From: CBDCNH01 sp965219015
Lineage (GTDB): Bacteria; Pseudomonadota; Alphaproteobacteria; Rhodobacterales; Rhodobacteraceae
Reading direction: 5' to 3'
DNA: 64,000 bases
Assembly (NCBI GenBank): GCA_965219015.1
Contig: CBDCNH010000013.1
Location: forward strand, 434,001 to 498,000
Shown here piece after piece: positions 1 to 8,441 of this stretch. Within the stretch, counting starts at the first letter, position 1; every line of letters starts with the position of its first letter. The notes beneath the pieces were generated by a model. It was not told where the DNA came from. It made no database searches and saw only the letters and a program-made list of their open reading frames with translations. The translations under genes were made by a program, and so were the position numbers.

Positions 1-201
1 GCCGGCCTCGGCGACCGCGCGCCGCACGGAGGCAGAGACCGCGGCCCAGATCTCGGTGCTCGACTGCTCGACGGCCGCTCCGGGCCCGCGGAAGAGCGCG
101 ATGTCGGTCTTGGCGGAGCCCAGCATCGCGCCCGCGGCGTCGAACACGCCCGCGCGCGCCGAGCCGGTGCCGACATCCACGCCGATGAGATGTGTGGCCA
201 C
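1..201 (-). CDS. FGGY-family carbohydrate kinase, N-terminal part (cut by window edge)
   Basis: The reading frame starts at GTG (201) and runs off the left edge, giving the first 67 residues. The N-terminus shows the FGGY kinase signature: a short beta strand, then GVDVGTGSARAGVFD, the phosphate-binding loop of the actin-like ATPase fold. The family phosphorylates pentuloses or polyols in the cytoplasm. Only one base separates the start from the stop of the upstream dehydrogenase gene, so it is the last visible gene of the sugar/polyol operon. Next to a ribitol-dehydrogenase-like SDR, a D-ribulokinase role is the simplest inference, but the part that would show substrate specificity lies outside the window. 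Confidence 0.85.
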   Translation of the reverse strand, partial: MATHLIGVDVGTGSARAGVFDAAGAMLGSAKTDIALFRGPGAAVEQSSTEIWAAVSASVRRAVAEAG

Positions 202-202
202 C

Positions 203-931
203 CTAGAGATCGACCGTCGAGGGCAGGATCACGATGTCGCGCACCGTCACGCCCTTCGGCCGCGTCAGCATGAACATCACGGCGTCGGCGACCTCCTTCG
301 GCTGCATGAGGCTGCCGTTGGCGAGCGCCTCGTCCATCTTTGCCTTTGGCCAGTCGTCGAGGAGCGCCGTCACCACCGGTCCCGGCGCCACCGCCCCGAT
401 GCGGACGCCCTGCGGCGCGATCTGCCGCCGGACGGTATGCACGAACGCCTGCACGGCGAACTTCGAGGCGGTGTAGATCGGCTCCCAGACCACCGGCACG
501 AAGCCCGAGATCGAGCTCGTCACGACGATGTCGCCGGTGCCGCGTTCGATCATGTGCGGCAGCACCGCATGGATGGTGCGGAACGCGGCGTTGACGTTGA
601 GGTTGAGCACGCGGTCCCAGACGTCGGGGTCGCCCTCGGCCACGGGGCCGCCGATGTAGGCGCCGGCGTTGGCGTGGAAGATGTCGAGCTGGCCCGAATG
701 CTCGAGGATCGCGGGCAGCATGGTGGCCACGCTCGCCGGGTCGAGGAGGTCCACCGCGAGCGGGACGGCGCGCTCGCCAAGCTCGTCGCAGATGCCGCGC
801 ACCTTGTCGCCCGCGCGGTCCACGAGGACCACCCGCGCGCCGGCGTCGAGCATCGCCTTCGCGCATTCGAGGCCGATCCCGGATGCCGCGCCCGTGACGG
901 CCGCGACCTTGCCGTCGAGTTCACGCGCCAT
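203..931 (-). CDS. SDR-family dehydrogenase, ribitol 2-dehydrogenase-like
   Basis: A 242-residue classical short-chain dehydrogenase. Visible features are the NAD(P)-binding TGAASGIG motif at 13-20, an HANAG segment near 86-90, and the catalytic set Ser139/140, Tyr153 and Lys157 (YTASK). Long stretches such as AYIGGPVAEGDPDVWDR resemble, from memory, alphaproteobacterial ribitol (adonitol) 2-dehydrogenases that oxidise ribitol to D-ribulose. The ATG at 931 is preferred over an upstream ATG at 958 because AGGGGAGA lies 6-12 bases before it. The gene sits between the permease gene (13 bases upstream) and the FGGY kinase (1 base downstream), which fits a polyol to ketose to ketose-phosphate route. 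The SDR assignment is firm and the substrate is inferred. Confidence 0.85.
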   Translation of the reverse strand: MARELDGKVAAVTGAASGIGLECAKAMLDAGARVVLVDRAGDKVRGICDELGERAVPLAVDLLDPASVATMLPAILEHSGQLDIFHANAGAYIGGPVAEGDPDVWDRVLNLNVNAAFRTIHAVLPHMIERGTGDIVVTSSISGFVPVVWEPIYTASKFAVQAFVHTVRRQIAPQGVRIGAVAPGPVVTALLDDWPKAKMDEALANGSLMQPKEVADAVMFMLTRPKGVTVRDIVILPSTVDL

Positions 932-944
932 GTCGCGTCTCCCC

Positions 945-2204
945 TCAGGCCCGGCCATGCGACACGCGGCTCTGCCGCGCGAGGCTGTCGACGATCACCG
1001 CGATGGCGAGGACGCCGCCGGTGATCATGTAGCGCAGGCTCGACGACAGGTTGAGGAGCGTGAGGCCGTTGGCGATGGACTGGATCACGATGATCCCGAG
1101 GAGCGCCGACCAGGCGTTGCCGCGCCCGCCGAAGAGGCTGGTGCCGCCGATCACCGCCGCGGCGATGGCGTTGAGGTTCACGTCGCCGGTGCCTGCCTGC
1201 TGGCTTGCCGAGGCGAGGCGCGCGGCCGAGAGCACGCCGCCGAACGCCGCGAACATCGAGCAGAGCACGAACGCGCTCGCATAGATGCCGCGCACGTTGA
1301 TGCCCGACCGGCGCGCGGCCTCGCGGTTGCCGCCCACGGCGGTCATCGAGCGGCCCCACTTCGTCCGGGTGAAGGCGTAGTTCATGATGACGACGAGGAG
1401 CACGAAGAGCCCGAACATCCACGGCACGCCGCGACCGAGGTTGAGGTAGTAGACCGCGGCCTCGAAGATCACCGTGAGCACGAGCGCCCTGAGCACCGTG
1501 CCGACGATCGACGGCGCGGAGAGGTTTGCCGCGCGGCGTCGCTGGGCCGTCCGCTGTCCGGCCACCAGGATCACGATGCCGGGGATCAGCGCCAGCGTGT
1601 AGGACACCCAGTCCGGCATGATGAGGAGCTGGCCGAAGCTCACCATCGCCGAGCCGTAGGGCAGGTTGATCGAGCCCGTCGCGCCGAGGATGTAGAGCTG
1701 CATCCCGAGGATTGCGAGGAGCCCCGCCAGCGTCGCCACGAACGACGGCATCCCGAGCCGGTTGTAGAGGAGCGCATAGACCGCACCGATGACCGCGCCC
1801 ACCGCGACCGCCGCGATGATCGCGAGGATCACCGGTACGCCCTGGTTGACCCAGAGCACGCCCACCACCGCCGAGGCGAAGCCCGACATCGAGCCGACCG
1901 AGAGGTCGATCTCGCCGACCATCAGCACGCAGACGATCCCGAGCGCGATCACGCCCGTCGTCGAGCAATCGAAGATCAGGTTCACGAGGTTGTTCGAGGA
2001 GGCGAAGACCGGATTGAGGCTGGTGAACACCGACCAGATGATGACGAGCCCGACGATGACCGGCAGCGAGCCGAGGTCGCCCGAGCGCACCCGGTCGAAG
2101 AAGGCGCCGATGGCCCCGCCGGCGCCCGTGGCGTGCTTGACGCGGACGTCGCTGCGGTCGAGGAGCGTGCCCTGCGGCGCGATCTTTCCCGGTGTGTCGC
2201 TCAT
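945..2204 (-). CDS. Sugar/polyol ABC transporter permease (RbsC/XylH type)
   Basis: A 419-residue integral membrane protein of the ribose/xylose-type (CUT2) permease family. Many hydrophobic segments are visible, along with the family signature GEIDLSVGSMSGF near residue 90 and the cytoplasmic loop TAVGGNREAARRSGIN followed by AAVIGGTSLFGGRGNAW. A C-terminal TM block precedes the short RQSRVSHGRA tail. Its ATG overlaps the TGA of the ATPase gene (ATGA), so translation is probably coupled. It should form the inner-membrane channel with the ATPase at 2201-3004 and take substrate from the binding protein at 3072-4127. The family call is secure; the transported sugar is not shown by the sequence. 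Confidence 0.92.
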   Translation of the reverse strand: MSDTPGKIAPQGTLLDRSDVRVKHATGAGGAIGAFFDRVRSGDLGSLPVIVGLVIIWSVFTSLNPVFASSNNLVNLIFDCSTTGVIALGIVCVLMVGEIDLSVGSMSGFASAVVGVLWVNQGVPVILAIIAAVAVGAVIGAVYALLYNRLGMPSFVATLAGLLAILGMQLYILGATGSINLPYGSAMVSFGQLLIMPDWVSYTLALIPGIVILVAGQRTAQRRRAANLSAPSIVGTVLRALVLTVIFEAAVYYLNLGRGVPWMFGLFVLLVVIMNYAFTRTKWGRSMTAVGGNREAARRSGINVRGIYASAFVLCSMFAAFGGVLSAARLASASQQAGTGDVNLNAIAAAVIGGTSLFGGRGNAWSALLGIIVIQSIANGLTLLNLSSSLRYMITGGVLAIAVIVDSLARQSRVSHGRA

Positions 2205-3004
2205 GCCTGGCTCTCCTGTGCCATCTCGCGGCGGCCCGCGCGACGCGACACCGCGTTGTCGGAGGCGCCGGTGATGGCGCCGACGAGTTCCTGGTTGGAC
2301 GTCTCGGGTGTGAAGACGCCGTTGTTGCGCCCGAGCCGGAGGACGACGATGCGGTCCGCGACCGCGCGCACGTCCTCCATGTTGTGCGAGATCATGATGA
2401 CCGCGAGGCCCCGGTCGCGTACGCGCTCGATCAGGTTCAGCACCTCCGCGGTCTGCGCCACGCCGAGCGCCGCGGTCGGCTCGTCGAGCATGATGAGCTT
2501 CGGCTCGAGGAGGAGCGAGCGCGCGATGGCGACGGTCTGGCGCTGCCCGCCCGAGAGCGAGGCGACCACGTCGCGCACCGACGGGATGCGCGCGGCAAGC
2601 TCGTTCAGAAGCGTCCAGGCACGGACCTCCATCGCCACCTCGTCGAGCTGCCAGACGTTCTCCTCGCGCCCGAGGTAGATGTTGGCCACGACATCGAGGT
2701 TCTCGCAGAGCGCCAGATCCTGGAACACCGTGGCGATGCCGAGATCGAGCGCAGCGCCGGGGCTCGCGAGCGTGACCGGCTTGCCGTCGAAGCGGATCTC
2801 GCCGGAGGATGGCTGGTGGACGCCGGCGAGCACTTTCACCAGCGTCGATTTGCCGGCGCCGTTGTCGCCGACGAGCGCCACCACCTCGCCGGCCTTGACC
2901 TCGAGGTCGATGTCCGTGAGCGCCGAGACCGCGCCGAAGTTCTTCGAGATGCCCTTGAGGCTGAGCACGACCTCTCCGGGGGTCTTCTGTCGCGTATCGG
3001 TCAT
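2201..3004 (-). CDS. Sugar/polyol ABC transporter ATP-binding protein (single domain)
   Basis: A 267-residue ABC ATPase with Walker A GDNGAGKST at 46-54, signature LSGGQRQ near 150-156, and Walker B LIMLDEPTAAL soon after, followed by a switch His in MISHNM. It holds one nucleotide-binding domain, as in FrcA-type sugar importers, unlike the two-domain RbsA, so it presumably works as a homodimer. The ATG at 3004 is chosen over one at 3064 because AGGGAGG stands about 7-13 bases upstream and the extra residues look unlike the family. The 67-base gap to the binding-protein gene is the longest inside this part of the operon. Confidence 0.9.
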   Translation of the reverse strand: MTDTRQKTPGEVVLSLKGISKNFGAVSALTDIDLEVKAGEVVALVGDNGAGKSTLVKVLAGVHQPSSGEIRFDGKPVTLASPGAALDLGIATVFQDLALCENLDVVANIYLGREENVWQLDEVAMEVRAWTLLNELAARIPSVRDVVASLSGGQRQTVAIARSLLLEPKLIMLDEPTAALGVAQTAEVLNLIERVRDRGLAVIMISHNMEDVRAVADRIVVLRLGRNNGVFTPETSNQELVGAITGASDNAVSRRAGRREMAQESQA

Positions 3005-3071
3005 CGGCCTCGCCTCCCTGTCGTGATGTCCCGGCCGCCGGTCCGCGGCCGGGACAGGCTTCATGCCAGGA

Positions 3072-4127
3072 TCACTTGATCCCGAGCTTGTCGCAACCGT
3101 CCTTGTAGCGGCCGGTGCAAAGCTCGGCCGCGGTCACGATGCCGGTGTCGACGACCTCGGCCTTGAGGTTCTCCTGCGTCACCACCGCCGGCACGAAGAG
3201 CTCGGACGGCGTGTCGTAGAGCGTGGTCTTGGGCTCCGGCGTCTCGCCGTTGAGGAGCTGCACCGCCACGTTGGCCGCCGCGGCCGCCACGGTCTCGGAG
3301 GGCTTCGAGATCGTGTTGTACTGGTCGCCCGCGATGATGAGCTGCAAGGCCGCGATGGTCGCGTCGTTGCCCGTCACCGGCGGCACCGGGTCGACGCCCG
3401 CCGCCTTGAACGCCGCGATGGCACCGCCGCCCGTGCCGTCGTTGGCCGCCACGACCCCGATGATGTCCGTGCCGAAGCGCGTGATCTGGCCCGAGGCCCA
3501 TTCCTGCGCCTTCGGCGGCGCCCATTCCGGCGTGTCGTACTCGGCGAGCGTCTTGTAGCCGCTGTCCTTCAGGCCGGCGTGGATGCCGTCGCGGATCAGC
3601 CCCGCGGCCGCGTCCGTCGGCGAGCCGTTGATCTCGAGGATGCCGCCCGTGTCGGTCGCCGCCCCCATGTCCTTCAGGTGTGCCACGAGCGAGTCGGTGA
3701 TCGCCTTGCCGATGCCCTCGTTGTCGAACGAGACGTAGTAGTCCGCCGGCACGTCCGGGATCGGCCGGTCGTAGGCGATGATCTTGACGTCCTGGCTTTT
3801 CGCAAGCTGCACCAGCGAGGCGGCCGAGCTCGAATCCACCGGGTCGAGCACGATGACCTTGGCACCTTGCGTGATGACGGAGTTGAACTGCTGCTGCTGC
3901 AGCGCCGCGTCGCCGTTGGCGTTCTGGTAGAGCACCGTGCAGTCGGCGCAGAGCTTGCCCATCTCGGCCTTGAAGCCCGGGAAGTCATGCTCCTCGTAGC
4001 GCGTCGAGGCCTGGTCCGGCATCAGGAACGCGACGGTGCCGGTGGTCTGGGCAAGCACCGCCGTGCTGCCCATCAGGGCGATCCCGAGCGCCACGGCGCC
4101 CGTGAGCTTCGTTGCAAGTGTCGTCAT
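3072..4127 (-). CDS. Sugar/polyol ABC transporter periplasmic substrate-binding protein
   Basis: A 351-residue periplasmic binding protein of the ribose/xylose type. Residues 1-26 form a signal peptide ending in AVLA before QTTGTVAFLMPDQ. The mature part shows two alternating alpha/beta lobes with typical motifs: VLDPVDSSSAASLVQLAKSQ (residue clustering as in XylF/RbsB), IIAYDRPI, and VVAANDGTGGGAIAA. Four Cys residues (a CADC pair early and two at the C-terminus) may form disulfides. AGGAGA lies 7-12 bases before the ATG at 4127, which also places the signal peptide correctly. It sits 41 bases after the AraC gene and should deliver a pentitol or pentose to the permease. Ligand identity is inferred from the neighbouring SDR and kinase. 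Confidence 0.9.
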   Translation of the reverse strand: MTTLATKLTGAVALGIALMGSTAVLAQTTGTVAFLMPDQASTRYEEHDFPGFKAEMGKLCADCTVLYQNANGDAALQQQQFNSVITQGAKVIVLDPVDSSSAASLVQLAKSQDVKIIAYDRPIPDVPADYYVSFDNEGIGKAITDSLVAHLKDMGAATDTGGILEINGSPTDAAAGLIRDGIHAGLKDSGYKTLAEYDTPEWAPPKAQEWASGQITRFGTDIIGVVAANDGTGGGAIAAFKAAGVDPVPPVTGNDATIAALQLIIAGDQYNTISKPSETVAAAAANVAVQLLNGETPEPKTTLYDTPSELFVPAVVTQENLKAEVVDTGIVTAAELCTGRYKDGCDKLGIK

Positions 4128-4168
4128 CTTGTCTCCTCTCGAGAATGAACGGCCGAAGCCGGGTTGGG

Positions 4169-5050
4169 TCATGCGGCCTGCGCCGCTTCGGTGTGGCCAG
4201 TGAAGAGCGCGCGGAATTGCGAGGGCGTCATGCCCTTCTGCGCCTGGAACTGCCGGTTGAAGTTCGAGATGTTGTTGAATCCCGATGCGAAGCACACGTC
4301 GGTGATCCGCGTCTCGCCGGCCATCAGAAGCTGGCACGCGAGGCTGATGCGGAGCCTATTCACGTACCGCACGAGCGCCATGCCGGTGTGCCGCCGGAAG
4401 CTGCGCGAGAACGCACCGGGGCTCAGGCCCGCGATCGCGGCGAGGTCGCCTTCGGAGAACGGCTCCGTCAGGTTCCCGTCGATGTAGGTCAGCGCGCGGT
4501 TGATGCCGGTCGAGAGGAATCCCGAAGGATCGGGAAGGTAGCCGGCGCTGGTGAGCGGCCGGGCGGCGTCGTCGCCGCTGAGGTGGCGCACGAGGCCGAG
4601 GAAGAGTTCGATCCGCCGCACGCCCTTCGCCGCGACCAGCTCGGCGAGGACCGGAGCGGCCCGGGCGGCCGTCTCGGGCGCGAAGAGCAGCCCCGCGCGG
4701 CTCGCCTCCAGCATCGGCGCGCAGACCCCAAGCTCCGGCAGGAGGGCGATCGCGTCGGCGATGAAGACCGCCGAAAACTGCACGACGCGGCTGCGGAGCG
4801 GCACCGCCTCGCCGGCGCCGATGTCGCTGACCCAGTTGTGCGGCAGATTGGGGCCCGTGAGCACGAGGTTGCCGGGGACGAAGCTGCCGATGAAATCGCC
4901 GACGAAGAACCGGCCGGACGTCGCCACGACCTGATGGATCTCGTACTCGGGGTGGAAGTGCCAGCGCACCGTGTGGAACGGATAGCCGTGCTCCCACGCC
5001 TTGAACGCTTCGCCTCGACCGATCTGGACGAGCTCCAGGTCCGGATTCAT
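4169..5050 (-). CDS. AraC-family transcriptional regulator of the polyol operon
   Basis: A 293-residue regulator with an N-terminal cupin-like sensor half (HFHPEYEIHQV near 32-42, GNLVLTGPNLPHNW) and a C-terminal AraC double helix-turn-helix over about residues 185-285. In that half one sees DLAAIAGLSPGAFSRSFRRH and the second-helix signature ITDVCFASGFNNISNFNRQF. It is the first gene of a minus-strand run that continues with the binding protein, ATPase, permease, dehydrogenase and kinase, so it is likely the local activator of that operon and may regulate itself. The inducer cannot be read from the sequence. Confidence 0.88.
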   Translation of the reverse strand: MNPDLELVQIGRGEAFKAWEHGYPFHTVRWHFHPEYEIHQVVATSGRFFVGDFIGSFVPGNLVLTGPNLPHNWVSDIGAGEAVPLRSRVVQFSAVFIADAIALLPELGVCAPMLEASRAGLLFAPETAARAAPVLAELVAAKGVRRIELFLGLVRHLSGDDAARPLTSAGYLPDPSGFLSTGINRALTYIDGNLTEPFSEGDLAAIAGLSPGAFSRSFRRHTGMALVRYVNRLRISLACQLLMAGETRITDVCFASGFNNISNFNRQFQAQKGMTPSQFRALFTGHTEAAQAA

Positions 5051-5244
5051 CCGCCGTTCCCTCCCCTTGCGGCATCCGGGCCTTGTGGCACCGATACGCC
5101 GCTTCAGCGCGGGCCGGGTTCGCCGGTCGCCGCATACCTGTCACGTTAGGCGCGGTTCGCAGCCCCCGCTACTACGGAAGGGCAGCTCGGCCGATACTTT
5201 TTTGACCGATGCGCTGCCTGTCTGGCCGCTTCTGCAAAGTGGCG

Positions 5245-5592
5245 TCAGCCTTCGTCGGCCTTGTCCATCGCTGTGGCGACGCCTTCGGCCCAGTCCCGTC
5301 CGGGATCGCCACCCCAGAGAAGCCAGGCGATGTATCCCGCCGAGGGATCGTCCTCGTCGCCGAACTTCGCCGCGCGCTTGTCGACCGCATGGCGGGCGAA
5401 GTAGCTCGTCATCCGCCGGATCGTGTCGGGCGAGAGCGTGGCGCGCCCCTTGAGGTCGCGCGCCCGGGCGACGCCGATCCGCGTCCCGCCGCGATCGAAC
5501 TTGCCGCGGAGTTCGAGCCCCTTCGTGGCCGCGTCCGCCGCGTCCTGCGGCGGGGTGAAATCGATGTCGGCGTATTTTTTCGGGATCGTCAT
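5245..5592 (-). CDS. Small conserved protein of unknown function (phage-associated family look)
   Basis: A 115-residue soluble protein, charged and lacking a signal peptide. From memory it resembles a small family often found as a domain in phage-related proteins, recognisable by three blocks: an N-terminal DIDFTPP, a central GVARARDLKGRATLSPDTI, and a C-terminal SAGYIAWLLWGGDPG. The Trp-rich end is well preserved here. The ATG at 5592 is preferred over an in-frame start at 5718 because the upstream 42 residues look non-coding and would overlap the divergent gene at 5658. No function is established that I can name. It lies alone between the AraC gene and a divergent reductase gene, without other phage genes nearby. 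Confidence 0.7.
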   Translation of the reverse strand: MTIPKKYADIDFTPPQDAADAATKGLELRGKFDRGGTRIGVARARDLKGRATLSPDTIRRMTSYFARHAVDKRAAKFGDEDDPSAGYIAWLLWGGDPGRDWAEGVATAMDKADEG

Positions 5593-5657
5593 CTCAGCCC
5601 TCCATTGCACTGGGAACGCCGCCGCAAGGCCGCTGTTCCAGCCTTGCCATCGGGGCG

Positions 5658-6515
5658 ATGCACGGCCACATGCGGGCGGTGCCTGCGCTCCTTTCCTTCG
5701 GCCACGGATACACCGCACGCGCGCTTACGCGCCGCCTTCTCGCGCGCGGCTGGCGGGTGATCGGCACCTCGCGGACCGATGAGGGCCGCGACGCCATTGC
5801 CGCGACGGGAGCCGAAGGTGTCGTCTGGCCAGGGCCCGACATCGACGCGGCGCTCGCCGCGTCGACCCATCTCCTCTCGTCCGTGCCGCCCGACGAAGCG
5901 GGCGACCCGGTGCTGGCGGCGCTCCCCGACATCGGCACACGACCTTGGCGCTGGGCGGGCTACCTCTCGACCACCGGCGTCTACGGCGATCACGGCGGCG
6001 CCTGGGTGGACGAGACGACCCCCCCGAGCCCGGCCTCCGCACGCGGGCGTGCGCGGCTGGCGGCCGAGACCGCATGGCAGGCGTCGGGTGCGCCGAGCCA
6101 CGTCTTCCGCCTCGCGGGCATCTACGGCCCCGGACGCGGACCGTTCGAGAAGGTCCGCATGGGCACCGCACGGCGCATCCTGAAGCCCGGCCAGGTGTTC
6201 AGCCGCATCCACGTCGAGGACATCGCCACCGTGCTCGAAGCCTCCATCGCGGCCCCGGCACCCGGCGCGATCTACAATGTCTGTGACGACGATCCCGCGC
6301 CGCCGGAGGACGTGCTCGCCTTCGCGGCCGAGCTCCTCGGCCTGCCGCCGCCGCCCGCCGTGCCGTTCGACGACGCCGAGCTGTCACCGATGGCGCGGAG
6401 CTTCTACGCCGAGAACAAGCGCGTGCGGAACGACCGCATCCACGCGCTCGGCGTCCGTCTGCGCTATCCGACCTACCGCGAGGGGCTTGCCGCGATCCTG
6501 CGCGATCCCGCCTGA
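5658..6515 (+). CDS. NAD-dependent epimerase/dehydratase-family (YeeZ-like) protein
   Basis: A 285-residue extended-type SDR. The N-terminus has FGHGYTARALTRRLLARGW, the glycine-rich dinucleotide loop in the form seen in YeeZ-like proteins, and later STTGVYGDHGG and FRLAGIYGPGRGPFEKVR, typical of this subgroup. The usual catalytic YxxxK is not evident, as is common in YeeZ-like members. Either the ATG at 5658 or the one at 5670 could be used; a GGGGCG just upstream weakly favours the first. The 3' end overlaps the convergent dxs gene by 43 bases. Substrate and role are unknown. Confidence 0.8.
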   Translation: MHGHMRAVPALLSFGHGYTARALTRRLLARGWRVIGTSRTDEGRDAIAATGAEGVVWPGPDIDAALAASTHLLSSVPPDEAGDPVLAALPDIGTRPWRWAGYLSTTGVYGDHGGAWVDETTPPSPASARGRARLAAETAWQASGAPSHVFRLAGIYGPGRGPFEKVRMGTARRILKPGQVFSRIHVEDIATVLEASIAAPAPGAIYNVCDDDPAPPEDVLAFAAELLGLPPPPAVPFDDAELSPMARSFYAENKRVRNDRIHALGVRLRYPTYREGLAAILRDPA

Positions 6516-8422
6516 AGGTCCGCGCGGAGGACGGCGAGAACCTTCGCCTCGATGTCCGCGGCTCCCAGCCGCGCGGCGCGGTACATCGACGCCGGGCTCG
6601 CCTGGTCGATGAACGTGTCGGGAAGCACCATCGCGCGGAACTTGAGGCCCCGGTCGAAGACGCCCGCCTCGGCCAGAAGCTGCGCGACATGGCTGCCGAA
6701 CCCGCCGATCGCGCCTTCTTCCAGCGTTACCAGAGCCTCGTGCTCGGCGGCGAGCCCGAGGATCAGCTCGCGGTCGAGCGGCTTCGAGAACCGCGCATCG
6801 GCGACGGTCGTCGAGATGCCCTGCGCGTCGAGCGCCTCGGCGGCCACCAGCGCCTCGGCAAGCCGCGTTCCGAACGACAGGATCGCCACGCGCGTGCCCT
6901 CCCGGAGCACGCGCCCCCGGCCGATGGCGAGCGGCACGCCCCGGTCCGGCATCTCGACGCCGCTGCCCTCGCCGCGCGGATAGCGGAACGCGATCGGGCC
7001 CGCGTCATGCGCCGCCGCCGTCGCGACCATGTGGACGAGCTCTGCCTCGTCGGCGGCCGCCATCACGGTGAAGCCGGGGAGGTTCGACAGGAACGCCACG
7101 TCGAAGGCGCCCGCGTGCGTGGCGCCGTCCGCGCCGACCAGCCCGGCGCGGTCGATGGCGAAGCGGACGGGCAGGCGCTGGATCGCCACGTCGTGCACGA
7201 CCTGGTCGTAGCCGCGCTGCAGGAACGTCGAGTAGATCGCGCAGAACGGCCGCATCCCGCCCGCCGCAAGCCCCGCGGCGAAGGTGACGCCGTGCTGCTC
7301 GGCGATGCCCACGTCGAAGGTGCGCGCGGGAAAGCGCGCGGCGAAGAGGTCGAGCCCGGTGCCGTCGGGCATCGCCGCCGTCACCGCGACGATGCGCGGA
7401 TCGGCCTCCGCCTCGTGGATCAGGCTCTGCGCGAACACCTTGGTGTAGCTCGGCGCGTTGCTCGGCGTCTTGGCCTGCGCGCCGGTCAGGACGTCGAACT
7501 TGGAGACGCCGTGCCCCTTGTCCCGTGCGGTCTCCGCGGGCGCGTAGCCCTTGCCCTTCCTGGTGATCGCATGGATCAGCGTCGGCCCCGTCGCCCGGTC
7601 GCGCACGGTCCGGAGCACGGCGAGCAGCTGCTCCATGTTGTGCCCGTCGATCGGACCGACGTAGCTGAAGCCCAGCTCCTCGAAGAGCGTTCCGCCGACC
7701 GCGATGTGCTTCAGCACATCCTTGGCCCGCTTCGCCCCCTCGCGGAGCGGCGGCGGCAGCAACCCGACGGCGCCCTTCGCGGCGGCCTTCAGCTCCTGGA
7801 ACGGCGCGCCGGCGTAGAGCCGCGAGAGATAGGCCGACATCGCCCCGACCGGCGGCGCGATGCTCATCTCGTTGTCGTTGAGGATGACGATGAGGCGTTT
7901 GCCTAGGTGTCCGGCGTTGTTCAGCGCCTCGTAGGCCATGCCGGCGCTGAGCGCGCCGTCGCCGATCACCGCGATGCAGTCGCCGATGCCGTGCTCGGGC
8001 GCGCCGCCGAGGTCGCGCGCCGCGGCAAAGCCGAGCGCGGCCGAGACCGACGTGGACGAATGTGCGGCTCCGAACGGATCGTAGGGGCTCTCGGAGCGCT
8101 TCGTGAAGCCCGACAGGCCGCCTTCCTGGCGCAGGGTGCGGATCCGGTCGCGGCGGCCGGTGAGGATCTTGTGCGGGTAGCACTGGTGGCCGACGTCCCA
8201 GATGATCCGGTCGCGCGGAGCATCGAAGACCGCGTGCAGCGCCACGGTAAGCTCGACGACACCAAGCCCCGCGCCTAAGTGTCCGCCCGTGACGGACACC
8301 GCCGAGATCACCTCCGCGCGCACCTCGGCGGCGAGCCGGTCGAGTTGCGCGTCGGAGAGGGCACGCATGTCGCGCGGGGTCGACACCTCGTCGAGGAGGG
8401 GCGTGTGGGGTCGGTCGGTCAT
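6473..8422 (-). CDS. dxs: 1-deoxy-D-xylulose-5-phosphate synthase
   Basis: A 649-residue thiamine-diphosphate enzyme that condenses pyruvate with glyceraldehyde 3-phosphate, the first step of the MEP isoprenoid pathway. Visible motifs: GHQCYPHKILTGR near the N-terminus, the ThDP-binding GDGALSAGMAYEALNN block, the transketolase pyrimidine-domain segment DVGIAEQHGVTFAAGLA with the catalytic Glu, and the C-terminal domain with TLEEGAIGGFGSHV. Length matches the family (about 620-650). The ATG at 8422 is chosen over 8428 and 8608 because homologues begin close to the MTDRP segment. It follows the prenyl synthase gene by about 20 bases, so dxs, ispA and xseB form one isoprenoid-linked operon. Confidence 0.97.
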   Translation of the reverse strand: MTDRPHTPLLDEVSTPRDMRALSDAQLDRLAAEVRAEVISAVSVTGGHLGAGLGVVELTVALHAVFDAPRDRIIWDVGHQCYPHKILTGRRDRIRTLRQEGGLSGFTKRSESPYDPFGAAHSSTSVSAALGFAAARDLGGAPEHGIGDCIAVIGDGALSAGMAYEALNNAGHLGKRLIVILNDNEMSIAPPVGAMSAYLSRLYAGAPFQELKAAAKGAVGLLPPPLREGAKRAKDVLKHIAVGGTLFEELGFSYVGPIDGHNMEQLLAVLRTVRDRATGPTLIHAITRKGKGYAPAETARDKGHGVSKFDVLTGAQAKTPSNAPSYTKVFAQSLIHEAEADPRIVAVTAAMPDGTGLDLFAARFPARTFDVGIAEQHGVTFAAGLAAGGMRPFCAIYSTFLQRGYDQVVHDVAIQRLPVRFAIDRAGLVGADGATHAGAFDVAFLSNLPGFTVMAAADEAELVHMVATAAAHDAGPIAFRYPRGEGSGVEMPDRGVPLAIGRGRVLREGTRVAILSFGTRLAEALVAAEALDAQGISTTVADARFSKPLDRELILGLAAEHEALVTLEEGAIGGFGSHVAQLLAEAGVFDRGLKFRAMVLPDTFIDQASPASMYRAARLGAADIEAKVLAVLRADLQAGSRRIAASPSR

Positions 8423-8441
8423 GGGCATCCCGATGAGCGCG

